A DNA stretch of 64,000 nucleotides, from NCBI RefSeq assembly GCF_043757465.1, contig NZ_JAYVPL010000066.1:1-64000 (forward strand), in the 5' to 3' direction. Position numbers and translations under genes: made by a program. The first letter of the stretch is position 1. Each line of letters begins with the position of its first letter. The notes under the pieces are model-generated. The model was not told the origin of the DNA. It ran no database searches and saw only the letters and a program-made list of their open reading frames with translations. This document shows, piece by piece, positions 56,428 through 64,000 of the stretch. Origin of the DNA: Armatimonas sp043757465. GTDB lineage: Bacteria; Armatimonadota; Armatimonadia; Armatimonadales; Armatimonadaceae.

Positions 56428-57657
56428 TTACGGCTTGAGGAGGTTCTGAATACGAGGAGAGAGCTTTTGGCAGTAAAGTGCGTACCCCTGCGCAGTAAGA
56501 TGGATGCCGTCGCGAAATAAAGACGGGTTCAGGCTGCCGTCCTGCTTTAAAAAGACACTTCCTAGGTCCAAAAAATCGGGGAACTGCCTGGTGAGCAAGG
56601 CATTAACACGGCGGATCTGAGCACGGAGCGGGCGCGTCGGGCTATCCTGGACGGGGAAGAGCCCCACGACCAGAACGCGCGTGCCCGGACAAGCCCGGTT
56701 TATCGCTCGGACACAGGCCTTGATCCCCTCAACAACACGCTCCGGAGGGTAGGTATCGCGAATCAGGTTGTTGATCCCCACGCCCAGCACCACCAGCCTC
56801 GGATGGAGCCCCGCCAGTGCCCCGTCCTGAATCCGCCAGAGAATCTGCGAGGTGCGATCACCGCCCAGCCCTAGGTTGAGTGCCCACAGTGGCTTGAAGT
56901 GACTCTCCCACACGTCGCGGCCCTCGCGCTGCCAGTCCCAGGTAAGCGAATCGCCCAGAAATACCACGGGGTGCTCTTTCCGAGCCTGCTGCTTAAGCAT
57001 CCGCTGGCTGGAAAGCCAGCCACCGCCCGGGGCCCCTGGATAGGGCAACTCGGGTTCCTGGTGCTCCGGGGGAGCGACCCTAATCGGGTCGGCGGGAACC
57101 GTCTCCACGCGCTCGCCAGAGAGTTGCACCTCATCAAGCCAGACCGTGCCGGTTCCCTCTGCACGGAGCGCCACACTGAAGTGCGTGCTGTCCGCAGCCA
57201 GCGTCACTTTTTGCATGAACAAAAACCAGTCGCTTGTTTTTTCCAGACGCGCCGCCGGAAGGAGCGCCAAGGGGCGAGCGCGTCTATCGTAGGGCAGAAG
57301 CCCAACTTGCACCTGGAGCGCTCCTTCGGTCTTGATCCAGCCCCACAGAGTGATCTCCCTACCCGCGCCACCTCGCATCACCTGCTCTAGGGTGCGCTCA
57401 CCGGAGATACCCGATAAACGAAACTTGAGTGCCGCCTGCCCGCTGTGTTTGATCTTGGTGTCCCGGCTCAGTGCACGACGCTTGTAGCCTACCCAGGGCT
57501 CGCCCCAGTCCGTCGGGTAGTCGGTGCCCTGCTCCATGTCACCATTGTGTAGCTCCAAGAGAGGCAGAGGTGCAGGCTGGCGCGGCGCACAGCCTACGAG
57601 CAAGATACCCAGCCCCAGCAAGATACCTAGCCCCAGTACGAATCGCCTCACTCCCAT
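56428..57657 (-). CDS. SGNH/GDSL-family hydrolase lipoprotein
   Basis: This 409-residue lipoprotein has a signal with lipobox LLVGC (Cys23). The first ~190 residues contain a carbohydrate-binding-like beta sandwich (NGDMEQGTDYPTDWGEPW ... GTVWLDEVQLSG). The C-terminal SGNH hydrolase has FLGDSLTWDW (nucleophile Ser), LNLGLGGDRTSQI, LGVGINNLIRD, and FRDGIHLTAQGY (catalytic Asp/His). It probably de-esterifies a polysaccharide at the outer surface. ATG 57657 is chosen, with TAGGTT 7 nt upstream; an ATG at 57666 is in frame. The hydrophobic core is built from a duplicated 18-bp unit (LGLGILLGLGILL). Confidence 0.87.
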   Translation of the reverse strand: MGVRRFVLGLGILLGLGILLVGCAPRQPAPLPLLELHNGDMEQGTDYPTDWGEPWVGYKRRALSRDTKIKHSGQAALKFRLSGISGERTLEQVMRGGAGREITLWGWIKTEGALQVQVGLLPYDRRARPLALLPAARLEKTSDWFLFMQKVTLAADSTHFSVALRAEGTGTVWLDEVQLSGERVETVPADPIRVAPPEHQEPELPYPGAPGGGWLSSQRMLKQQARKEHPVVFLGDSLTWDWQREGRDVWESHFKPLWALNLGLGGDRTSQILWRIQDGALAGLHPRLVVLGVGINNLIRDTYPPERVVEGIKACVRAINRACPGTRVLVVGLFPVQDSPTRPLRAQIRRVNALLTRQFPDFLDLGSVFLKQDGSLNPSLFRDGIHLTAQGYALYCQKLSPRIQNLLKP

Positions 57658-57664
57658 CGCCGAC

Positions 57665-57670
57665 AACCTA
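57665..57670 (-). promoter_or_regulatory. -10 hexamer TAGGTT before the GDSL lipoprotein gene
   Basis: On the minus strand TAGGTT lies 7 nt before ATG 57657. It is a weaker match to TAnnnT than most. Confidence 0.35.
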
Positions 57671-57714
57671 CCACAAAAAACGAGAGTCGGTACAAAATCT
57701 GGAGTCGCTCAAGA

Positions 57715-57720
57715 TATAAT
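57715..57720 (+). promoter_or_regulatory. -10 hexamer TATAAT, leaderless GTG start
   Basis: TATAAT-CGTGGG-GTG leaves 6 nt to the GTG at 57727. Confidence 0.6.
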
Positions 57721-57726
57721 CGTGGG

Positions 57727-58362
57727 GTGCAACAAACAGAGCAAGGCGTTCGGGTACGCATCGGGGGTGCCCCCTGTCTCCTAACCCTGGAAATAGAGCG
57801 ATTGCAAGAGCGGATGGTAGCCCTAGGTCACTCCGGCCAAGTGCGCGTGGAGTGGACGGCGGGAATAAACCCTGGTGAGTATTTTCAGGACGAGACCGGC
57901 AAGGACATTGTGTGTCTCAATCCGTACTTTATTGTCCTGATGCGCCTAGGGCTCTTTCCCCTGCCCTGGCCCGCCGCCTTCTGCCCCGCACCGCTCTATC
58001 GCAAGCGTCTTCTCCAGACCCTCGCGCACGAGCTACGCCACGCCCAACAGACCGCCGGGCTGACAGATGTCAGCGAGAAAGCACCCTGGCTCTCGTACGA
58101 AATCCTGCGTAATATTGGGCGTGGCTATATTGCTGTCGCGCTGGTGGGAGCGCTCGCGATCCAGTGGCTCCTGGCGCGTGAGCTGCTGCTCCCCGCAGTG
58201 ATTGTCGGCAGTGTGCTGATTGTCCTAGCGCTTGTCTATATCGTCTTGGCCTACTTGAACTACCACCTCGACCCGATGGAAGTGGATGCCCGCGCCTACG
58301 AGCGGAGCAACTGGCAGGAGTGGGAAGAGTGCCTTCAGCTAAAATCCCCCCCCAACCCATAA
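57727..58362 (+). CDS. Membrane-bound putative zinc metallopeptidase
   Basis: This 211-residue protein has a zincin motif HELRH (101-105, in LLQTLAHELRHAQQTAG). Two membrane helices follow (~133-150 and 155-177), and then DPMEVDARAYE, where Glu185 or Asp182 could be the third zinc ligand. The layout (soluble zincin, helices, C-terminal acidic ligand) resembles small DUF metallopeptidases of unknown substrate. The N-terminal part (VEWTAGINPGEYFQDETGKDI) is probably the substrate strand region. The start is GTG with TATAAT 6 nt upstream. The next gene begins 6 nt after its stop. Confidence 0.7.
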   Translation: MQQTEQGVRVRIGGAPCLLTLEIERLQERMVALGHSGQVRVEWTAGINPGEYFQDETGKDIVCLNPYFIVLMRLGLFPLPWPAAFCPAPLYRKRLLQTLAHELRHAQQTAGLTDVSEKAPWLSYEILRNIGRGYIAVALVGALAIQWLLARELLLPAVIVGSVLIVLALVYIVLAYLNYHLDPMEVDARAYERSNWQEWEECLQLKSPPNP

Positions 58363-58368
58363 TAAAAT

Positions 58369-58632
58369 ATGAACACAAAGATAAACCCAGCAGCAAACGC
58401 GATGCAGGAGAAGCTCAAGAACAACAAGCTCCTCCGTGATGCGCGGCGTGAGATGGGAAAGTTTAGCCTGGACAGCACTAAAGTCACTCTTTCTGTCCGC
58501 CGTGGCACGCTCTCTGTCTTTGGGAAGTTTGCCGCACTCATGGGGCACGAGACGATCTTTGACAATGAGCGAAAGGCACTTCTCAAGGCCCTACACAGCC
58601 TGCCCGGTATTCACGAGGTAGTGCTTCAGTAG
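58369..58632 (+). CDS. Small hypothetical protein, BON-like
   Basis: This 87-residue protein has an N-terminal basic helical half (MQEKLKNNKLLRDARREMGK). The second half (VTLSVRRGTLSVFGKFAAL, then LLKALHSLPGIHEVVLQ) has the strand-Gly-strand-helix-strand rhythm of BON domains, which bind lipid or polymers. No signal peptide. It starts 6 nt after the metallopeptidase gene and also has CATAAT/TAAAAT directly upstream (58358-58368). Confidence 0.6.
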   Translation: MNTKINPAANAMQEKLKNNKLLRDARREMGKFSLDSTKVTLSVRRGTLSVFGKFAALMGHETIFDNERKALLKALHSLPGIHEVVLQ

Positions 58633-58689
58633 CCACTGCCTATGGATCCCATCGAAACAATTCGTTGGACACGGGGGAGAGACGCGGCC

Positions 58690-58695
58690 TATAAT
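58690..58695 (+). promoter_or_regulatory. -10 hexamer TATAAT, leaderless start of leuC
   Basis: TATAAT-GAGAGC-ATG leaves 6 nt to the ATG at 58702. This decides the leuC start over an in-frame ATG at 58642. Confidence 0.65.
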
Positions 58696-58701
58696 GAGAG
58701 C

Positions 58702-60099
58702 ATGAAGCCACGAACGCTCTTTGAGAAGATCTGGGATGCGCATATTGTCCGCGACGAAGCTGGGAAGCCTGCCCTGCTCTACATTGACCTGCACCTTGTG
58801 CATGAAGTGACCAGCCCACAAGCCTTCGAGGGGCTGCGCCTGGCGGGCCGCAAAGTGCGCCGCCCGGAGCGCACCGTGGCGACCATGGACCACAATGTCC
58901 CGACCACCAGCCGCCTGTTGCCAATTCTGGATGTGATCTCGCTCAAGCAAATCCAGGCACTCGCCAAGAACTGCGAGGAGTTTGGGATCACCCTCTACGA
59001 CCTGCACTCGGATAAGCAGGGGGTCGTGCACGTGATCGGGCCGGAGCTGGGCTACACACAGCCCGGTCAGACCATTGTCTGTGGCGACTCGCACACCAGT
59101 ACCCACGGCGCGTTTGGCGCGCTCGCCTTCGGAATAGGGACGAGTGAAGTGGAGCATGTTCTCGCCACCCAGTGTCTACAGCAGAGCATCCCCAAGACCA
59201 TGGAGATTCGCATCAACGGCATGCTCCACCCTGATGCCACCCCAAAAGACATCATTCTTGCGATTATTGGCAAGATTGGCACCGATGGCGCAACGGGCTA
59301 CGTGGTCGAGTACACGGGTGAGGCGATTCGCAATCTCTCGGTCGAGGGCCGCATGACGGTCTGCAATATGAGTATCGAGGCCGGAGCGCGCGCCGGAATG
59401 ATCGCCCCTGACGAGACAACTTTTACCTACCTCAAGGGCCGCGAGTTTGCGCCGCAGGGCGATGCCTGGGACGCTGCTGTGGTGCAGTGGAGCACGCTGG
59501 CCACCGATCCCGGCGCAACCTACGATGTTCTGATCGAGCTCAACGGCCCCCAGATCGCCCCGCATGTCACCTGGGGAACCTCCCCCGGTCAAGCACTCCC
59601 CCTCACCGCCGTCGTCCCCAGCCCCGATCAGTTCACCGACCACGCCGACCGTCGCTCGTGTGAGCAAGCGCTGGCCTACATGGATCTCACACCCGGCACC
59701 CCGCTGCGCTCCATCGCGGTGGATACGGTCTGGATCGGCTCCTGCACCAATGGCCGCATCGAGGATCTCCGCGCCGCCGCCGCCGTGCTCAAGGGTCGCA
59801 GAGTCACTGTCAAGCGGGCCCTGTGCGTCCCTGGCTCGGGATTAGTGAAGCGCCAAGCCGAGGCCGAGGGCCTCGATAAAATCTTTGTGGAGTCCGGCTT
59901 TGAGTGGCGCGAGCCCGGCTGCTCGATGTGCCTGGGCATGAACCCCGACATTCTCCAGCCCGGCGAGCGCTGCGCCTCCACCAGCAATCGCAACTTCGAG
60001 GGCCGCCAGGGCAAAGGTGGACGCACGCATCTTGTCAGCCCCACCATGGCCGCTGCCACCGCCATCCGAGGAACTCTCTCTACACCTAGCGATTTATGA
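58702..60099 (+). CDS. leuC: 3-isopropylmalate dehydratase large subunit
   Basis: This 465-residue aconitase-superfamily enzyme, with LeuD, isomerises isopropylmalate in leucine synthesis. MKPRTLFEKIWDAHIV and ATMDHNVPT are LeuC-type N-terminal signatures. The 4Fe-4S cysteines are in WIGSCTNGRIEDL and EPGCSMCLGMNPD, and CASTSNRNFEGRQGKGGRTHLVSP is the C-terminal substrate region. leuD, which normally follows, is absent here; instead a RusA-like gene starts inside the leuC stop (ATGA overlap at 60096-60099). The start at 58702 is fixed by TATAAT 6 nt upstream. Confidence 0.93.
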   Translation: MKPRTLFEKIWDAHIVRDEAGKPALLYIDLHLVHEVTSPQAFEGLRLAGRKVRRPERTVATMDHNVPTTSRLLPILDVISLKQIQALAKNCEEFGITLYDLHSDKQGVVHVIGPELGYTQPGQTIVCGDSHTSTHGAFGALAFGIGTSEVEHVLATQCLQQSIPKTMEIRINGMLHPDATPKDIILAIIGKIGTDGATGYVVEYTGEAIRNLSVEGRMTVCNMSIEAGARAGMIAPDETTFTYLKGREFAPQGDAWDAAVVQWSTLATDPGATYDVLIELNGPQIAPHVTWGTSPGQALPLTAVVPSPDQFTDHADRRSCEQALAYMDLTPGTPLRSIAVDTVWIGSCTNGRIEDLRAAAAVLKGRRVTVKRALCVPGSGLVKRQAEAEGLDKIFVESGFEWREPGCSMCLGMNPDILQPGERCASTSNRNFEGRQGKGGRTHLVSPTMAAATAIRGTLSTPSDL

Positions 60100-60500
60100 T
60101 GCCTGCCTTTGAATTCGTTGTGGCAGGGCCACCTGCCACGGTAAACTCTAAAGATAATAACTCTAAACGCTACCAGAGGTGGATCAAGACAGTACGAGAA
60201 GCAGCAAGAGTGCGCTGGCCCAGAGAGCAAAATCCTGTGGATATGCAAGAACTAACCGTGGAGGTGACAAATTACTATCGTGTCCAGAAAGACAGACCCT
60301 CACCACCCGATGTGGACAATGTTCTCAAGCCAATTCTCGATGCCATGAATACCGTGGTCTACGAAGATGATGGGCAGGTCGCTCGGGTCGTGAGTGATCG
60401 TTTTGACCTTGGCAAGCCAGTCCCACTCAAAAGTGAGGTCACTCTCGAAGCAGTGGCAACACACAGCGAATTTTTATATATCCGGGTCTTTTGGAGCTAG
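60096..60500 (+). CDS. RusA-like Holliday-junction endonuclease
   Basis: This 134-residue protein of the RusA family (a phage-derived resolvase that cuts Holliday junctions) has FVVAGPPATVNSKDN at the start, and the catalytic cluster PPDVDNVLKPILDAMNTVVYEDDGQV holds Asp72, Asp74, Lys78 and Asp91, the counterparts of the RusA active site. Its length is normal. Codon use is AT-richer than leuC. The start ATG overlaps the leuC stop, and the nuclease-HEPN gene begins 2 nt after its stop, so the pair looks like an inserted cassette read from the leuC promoter. Chromosomal RusA outside a prophage is unusual. Confidence 0.85.
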   Translation: MMPAFEFVVAGPPATVNSKDNNSKRYQRWIKTVREAARVRWPREQNPVDMQELTVEVTNYYRVQKDRPSPPDVDNVLKPILDAMNTVVYEDDGQVARVVSDRFDLGKPVPLKSEVTLEAVATHSEFLYIRVFWS

Positions 60501-60502
60501 AA

Positions 60503-61153
60503 ATGACAGCATTAACACAACACAATCAAAAAATTTTAGAAGTTGCGGATGACTATCGTCGTCGTGGCTATGTCGTGTATATAGAGCCAACCGGAAAAAA
60601 TCTACCTACCTTCTTACAGGAGTTTCGTCCTGATCTAGTTGCTGAAGGTCTGGAAGACTCTGTCGTTGTTGAAGTTAAAAAAATCGGAAGCAAAGCGGCA
60701 AAATCATGGCCTCAATTAATGAAGCTAGTACAACAGCATCCCGGCTGGCGTCTGGAAGTCGTTGGTCTGGATCGCGACGCAGACCAGGTGCATCCCCTCC
60801 TCACTGCCTCAGAGATAGAAGGGCGACTGGAGCAAGGGCAGCGACTTCTTCGAGCAACTTCAACAGATACCGCGCTTTTGGTTATCTGGTCGGCAGTGGA
60901 AGCCATTTTGCGCCATATCAGTGAAAAAACGAGCCTAGAAACACCGGATTACCGTACGGGAACTCTTGTAACACGTCTTTATAGTAATGGGGAAATGGAT
61001 CGAGAAGATTATGATGTACTGATTCAGGGCATTAGCTGGCGGAACTCGCTGGCACACGGTTTTTCTGTTTCCATCTCGAAAGAAGATGTACGCAAGATCG
61101 TGGCAACAACGAAGCGTCTTTTTGCGGAGCACATCTCCACAGACACTCCATGA
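60503..61153 (+). CDS. PD-(D/E)xK nuclease-like domain fused to a HEPN-like domain
   Basis: This 216-residue protein appears to have two domains. Residues ~1-90 show a restriction-endonuclease-like layout: YRRRGYVVYIEPTG (Glu28), FRPDLVAEG (Asp44), then VVVEVKK (Glu57, Lys59), the PD-(D/E)xK set. Residues ~105-210 are helical, with ALLVIWSAVEAILRHI and WRNSLAHGF; Arg180-Asn-x3-His185 fits the RxxxxH active site of HEPN ribonucleases. HEPN plus nuclease fusions are common in defence and toxin systems. Codons are AT-rich. ATG 60503 has GGAG ~7 nt upstream, and the stop overlaps the next start by 4 nt. Function is inferred only from motifs. Confidence 0.7.
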   Translation: MTALTQHNQKILEVADDYRRRGYVVYIEPTGKNLPTFLQEFRPDLVAEGLEDSVVVEVKKIGSKAAKSWPQLMKLVQQHPGWRLEVVGLDRDADQVHPLLTASEIEGRLEQGQRLLRATSTDTALLVIWSAVEAILRHISEKTSLETPDYRTGTLVTRLYSNGEMDREDYDVLIQGISWRNSLAHGFSVSISKEDVRKIVATTKRLFAEHISTDTP

Positions 61154-63435
61154 AGTCATTGATGGAAATCTTTGTTGCACCCGATGGCGCGGACACGAAC
61201 TCAGGGACGCGGGCGAGGCCATTGGCGACTCTGAAGCGGGCGCAGGAGCTTACCCGATCCCAGAGTGGTTCCGTGGTGACACTACGAGCGGGGACGCACT
61301 ACCTGCCAGAGACGTTGGTGCTGACCGAGGCCGACTCAGGGACGACATGGCGGGCGGCGCGGGGCGAAGAGGCGGTGGTGAGCGGCGGGGTGCGCCTGAT
61401 GCTGGCATGGGAGCCGCATAAAAACGGAGTCTGGCGGGCAAAGACGCCGGAAAATCTTGTCCTAGATCAGATTTTTGTCAACGGCGATCGCCAGCACATG
61501 GCCCGCTACCCGAATTTCGACCCAAGTGTGCGCCACTTCAATGGCTACGCCGCCGATGCGTTCTCTCCCGAGCGTGCCCGGCGCTGGGCCGATCCCACGG
61601 GCGCGTATCTCCATGCGATGCACCTGCACGAGTGGGGCGACTTCCACTACCGTGTCACCGGGAAAAACGCCGACGGCACCTTGGCCTACGAGGGTGGCTG
61701 GCAGAACAACCGCCGTCTTGGGATGCACAAGACCTACCGCATGGTGGAGAATGTCTTCGAGGAGCTGGACGCGCCTGGCGAGTGGTTTCACGATGCCAAA
61801 ACCGCGACCCTCTACTTTTACCCGCCTCCTGGGGTGGAACTTGCCAAAGCCGTCGTCGAAGCCGTGCGCCTGCGGCACTTGATCGAGCTCCGTGGGGCCA
61901 AGAAAGTCACGTTGCACGATCTGACCTTTCGGCACGCGGCACGGACATTTATGGATAATAAGGAGCCGTTGCTTCGGAGCGACTGGACTTGCTATCGTGG
62001 CGGTGCACTCTTTTTCACCAACACGGTGGACTGCACGCTGGAGAACCTGACCCTGGATCAAGTGGGGGGCAACGCGGTCTTTGTGAGTGGGCGAAACCGA
62101 AATGTGGTCGTCCGGAGCTGCCATATCGTGAAGGCGGGGGGCAACGGGGTCGCGTTTGTCGGGGAGCCGAAGGCGGTTCGTAGCCCGCTGTTTGAGTACG
62201 AGGAGCGCCAAAGCCTGAGCCAACTCGATCTTGCGCCCGGCCCCAAGACCGACGACTTCCCCACGGAATGCTTCGTTGAGGACTGCCTGATTCACGAGAC
62301 GGGCCGAGTCGAGAAGCAAACGGCTCCTGTGCAGATCGCGATGGCGCGGCGCATCACGGTTCGCCATTGCTCCCTCTACGATGTCCCCCGCGCCGGGCTC
62401 AATATCGGCGATGGCTGCTGGGGCGGTCACGTGATTGAACACTGCGATATCTTCAACACGGTTCTCGAGACCGGCGATCATGGCTCGTTTAACTCCTGGG
62501 GCCGTGACCGCTACTGGGGCCTCAAAGAGGTCAACTTGAACACGATCACTCAGAGCACGCAGAAAAACTTGCCGCTTCTGGATGTGACAGAGCCGATTGT
62601 GATCCGTAACAACCGCTGGCGCTGCGACCATGGGTGGGACATTGACCTAGACGATGGCTCGTCGCACTACGAGCTTCGCAATAATCTCTGCCTGAACGGG
62701 GGCATCAAGCTCCGCGAGGGGTTTTACAGAGTCTGTGAGAACAACGTGATGGTGGGCAACTCGTTCCATCCCCATGTCTGGTACGAAGGTAGCAAGGATG
62801 TCTTCCGCAGGAACATTGTCTTCACCGCCTACCGCCCGATCCGCGTCCCTCAGCCGTGGGGCGAGGAGTGCGACACGAATCTATGGCACGTCCCAGGCCA
62901 GGCAACCGTCGCGCCCGCAACCGAACTTCAGCAGCAAAGTGGCCGCGACACGCACTCTCTCCAGGCCGATGCACGCTTTGTCGCCCCAGAGCGTGGTGAC
63001 TACCGCGTGAAGCCCGGCTCGCCCGCCCTGGCTCTGGGTTTCCAAAACTTCCCCATGGACCGCTTCGGGGTGACCAGCAAGCATCTCAAGGCCCTTGCCA
63101 AGACTCCCACGCTTCCCCAAACCGTCGCGCCCCCAGCGACAAAAGCTACCCGTGACGCCACTCCGATTACCTGGCAGGGCGCAAAGGTCAAGAATATCGT
63201 CGGGCAGGGCGAGGTCTCCGCCTACGGCCTCCCCGGTGAAGCAGGCGTTCTTGTACTCGAACTGGAACCAGACAGCCCAATCGCTCGTGTTGGCCTGCGC
63301 AAAAATGACGTTATTATCGCTGTGGGTCAGAAAGCTATCTCCTCGGTAGAAGAGCTTCGAAGGGCAGCTCCCGCGAAGCAGAAAGTCACGTTCTACCGCG
63401 ACCAGAAACGCCTCGTCACCGATCCCTTATTGTAG
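61150..63435 (+). CDS. Right-handed parallel beta-helix protein with C-terminal PDZ domain
   Basis: This is a 761-residue protein. The start IFVAPDGADTNSGTRARPLATLKRAQEL is the classic opening of pectate-lyase-like/beta-helix proteins (including GH141-type). Repeated coils follow (IVIRNNRWRCDHGWDIDLDD, YRVCENNVMVGNSF). Residues ~660-760 form a PDZ domain (YGLPGEAGVLVLELEPDSPIARVGLRKNDVIIAVGQ). The body probably binds or cleaves a polysaccharide, and the PDZ may bind peptides. No signal peptide is found in front of the helix, which is unusual for this class. GC-rich codons resume here, in contrast to the two preceding genes, whose reading it overlaps by 4 nt. Confidence 0.8.
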   Translation: MKSLMEIFVAPDGADTNSGTRARPLATLKRAQELTRSQSGSVVTLRAGTHYLPETLVLTEADSGTTWRAARGEEAVVSGGVRLMLAWEPHKNGVWRAKTPENLVLDQIFVNGDRQHMARYPNFDPSVRHFNGYAADAFSPERARRWADPTGAYLHAMHLHEWGDFHYRVTGKNADGTLAYEGGWQNNRRLGMHKTYRMVENVFEELDAPGEWFHDAKTATLYFYPPPGVELAKAVVEAVRLRHLIELRGAKKVTLHDLTFRHAARTFMDNKEPLLRSDWTCYRGGALFFTNTVDCTLENLTLDQVGGNAVFVSGRNRNVVVRSCHIVKAGGNGVAFVGEPKAVRSPLFEYEERQSLSQLDLAPGPKTDDFPTECFVEDCLIHETGRVEKQTAPVQIAMARRITVRHCSLYDVPRAGLNIGDGCWGGHVIEHCDIFNTVLETGDHGSFNSWGRDRYWGLKEVNLNTITQSTQKNLPLLDVTEPIVIRNNRWRCDHGWDIDLDDGSSHYELRNNLCLNGGIKLREGFYRVCENNVMVGNSFHPHVWYEGSKDVFRRNIVFTAYRPIRVPQPWGEECDTNLWHVPGQATVAPATELQQQSGRDTHSLQADARFVAPERGDYRVKPGSPALALGFQNFPMDRFGVTSKHLKALAKTPTLPQTVAPPATKATRDATPITWQGAKVKNIVGQGEVSAYGLPGEAGVLVLELEPDSPIARVGLRKNDVIIAVGQKAISSVEELRRAAPAKQKVTFYRDQKRLVTDPLL

Positions 63436-63438
63436 AGG

Positions 63439-63444
63439 TATCCT
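63439..63444 (+). promoter_or_regulatory. -10 hexamer TATCCT before the last gene
   Basis: TATCCT-ATAACC-ATG leaves 6 nt to ATG 63451. Confidence 0.4.
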
Positions 63445-63450
63445 ATAACC

Positions 63451-64000
63451 ATGAACTCTCTTGGACGAAGCATGATTCAGGGTGGACTGAGCTTTGGGAT
63501 GGCAAGCCTGGTGGTCTTTGCGACCGTGGCTTTTGGGGAGCGCTGGATGTACACGCACCTCGGACTCTGGGGGGCGTATGTCACTTGGACAGTGCTCTTT
63601 ATTGGGCTAGGCGGTGGGGCGCTGCTGCCGCTGGCGGACAAATCCTGGCGCGGTTGGCGTTTCTTCGGGCTCTTCGGACTGGCGTTTTTTCTCTACTCGG
63701 TCGGCTGGGTAGCGGCGTACTTTGCGAAACCCGGCCCACTGGGCGAGTGGCTGGGCTCGCTGGTCGGCTCGCTGGTGATGGGCCAGGTCTTTGTGATCGG
63801 CTTCAAAGTACGAAAAGCGCCTTTTCGGTTGGCACTGATTCTCTTTCTGGCTAACTCGGCAGGCTACTTTGCCGGGAGCATACTTAACGATGCTTTCCCT
63901 CGGCCCACGGGAATGCTGCTCTGGGGTGGGCTCTACGGTATCTGCCTCGGAGCCGGACTGGGTGCTGTTCTGCATCTTGCGCCCAAGCAGGCGGCAGCGC
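63451..64000 (+). CDS. Polytopic membrane protein, cut by the window end
   Basis: An open frame of 183 codons runs to the window edge without a stop. It starts MNSLGRSMIQGGLSFGMASLV and contains about five hydrophobic segments (for example FFGLFGLAFFLYSVGWVAAYF, then LLWGGLYGICLGAGLGAVLHL). No family signature is recognised. The codon use is like the surrounding genes and a leaderless-type promoter precedes it, so it is very probably real. Function unknown. Confidence 0.7.
   Translation, partial: MNSLGRSMIQGGLSFGMASLVVFATVAFGERWMYTHLGLWGAYVTWTVLFIGLGGGALLPLADKSWRGWRFFGLFGLAFFLYSVGWVAAYFAKPGPLGEWLGSLVGSLVMGQVFVIGFKVRKAPFRLALILFLANSAGYFAGSILNDAFPRPTGMLLWGGLYGICLGAGLGAVLHLAPKQAAA

Noticed and set aside
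61462..62631. Minus-strand ORF of 389 codons
   Set aside because: It is antisense to the beta-helix gene and has no recognisable motif.
1..64000. tRNA, rRNA or insertion-sequence genes
   Set aside because: I looked for tRNA TTCGA/CCA patterns, rRNA-like stretches and transposase motifs or terminal repeats and found none I could support by eye.

Overview
The window is about 64 kb of a GC-rich (roughly 58-60% by eye), gene-dense bacterial chromosome. I see no tRNA or rRNA gene, CRISPR array or insertion sequence. The gene mix suggests the Armatimonadota, or a planctomycete/verrucomicrobial relative. Pointers are a PEP-CTERM secreted protein, a planctomycete-type cytochrome c/DUF1549/DUF1553 protein beside a DUF1501 protein and a Tat-secreted Gfo/Idh oxidoreductase, a DUF3142 protein, beta-helix and GH95 proteins, and an endonuclease-type MutL. 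This assignment is an inference from gene content only.

Layout. 1-5.3 kb holds a type III-like restriction-modification locus (mod, res and an unknown third gene); the mod gene is a compositional mosaic and lacks its catalytic N-terminus here. 5.3-19.2 kb holds an SDR, a four-gene minus-strand operon of secreted proteins (stalk-domain protein, giant M19-like dipeptidase, DUF3142, TPR), a GH95-like protein without its catalytic segments, and a 5'-nucleotidase-family protein. 19.2-30.4 kb holds a collagen/YadA-like surface protein, Uma2, UppS, an esterase, two polytopic membrane glycosyltransferase-type proteins, TerC, a PHP phosphatase and a broken gene. 30.4-39.5 kb holds an M3 peptidase, two small proteins, an intein-containing dTDP-glucose 4,6-dehydratase, a low-complexity protein, Pgl, a DciA-like protein and ComEC. 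39.5-46.8 kb holds the PSD1/DUF1501/Gfo-Idh cluster, an SDR and PadR. 46.8-64 kb holds an amidase, MutL, a PEP-CTERM gene with a long structured leader, an OGG1-type glycosylase, CysS, a PhyH protein, a phosphoesterase, a triple DnaA-box cluster, a GDSL lipoprotein, a membrane zincin and LeuC. LeuC is followed by a RusA-like gene and a PD-(D/E)xK-HEPN fusion, then a beta-helix/PDZ protein.

How it works together. Many genes carry a TAnnnT hexamer only 5-12 nt before the start codon, so transcripts probably begin at or very near the start codon (leaderless). A Shine-Dalgarno sequence appears mainly on a minority, such as the PEP-CTERM gene with its roughly 180-nt leader. Genes are packed tightly, with 4-nt start/stop overlaps and convergent 3' overlaps. 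A GC-rich palindromic repeat occurs at five places and is read through as protein.

The most notable items are: (1) a complete 375-residue LAGLIDADG intein placed directly before the catalytic Thr-Asp-Glu of RmlB; (2) an AT-richer RusA / nuclease-HEPN cassette coupled behind leuC; (3) the leaderless promoter pattern; (4) the in-gene palindromic repeat; (5) the GH95 homologue lacking catalytic segments; (6) the DnaA-box cluster at 56.4 kb.
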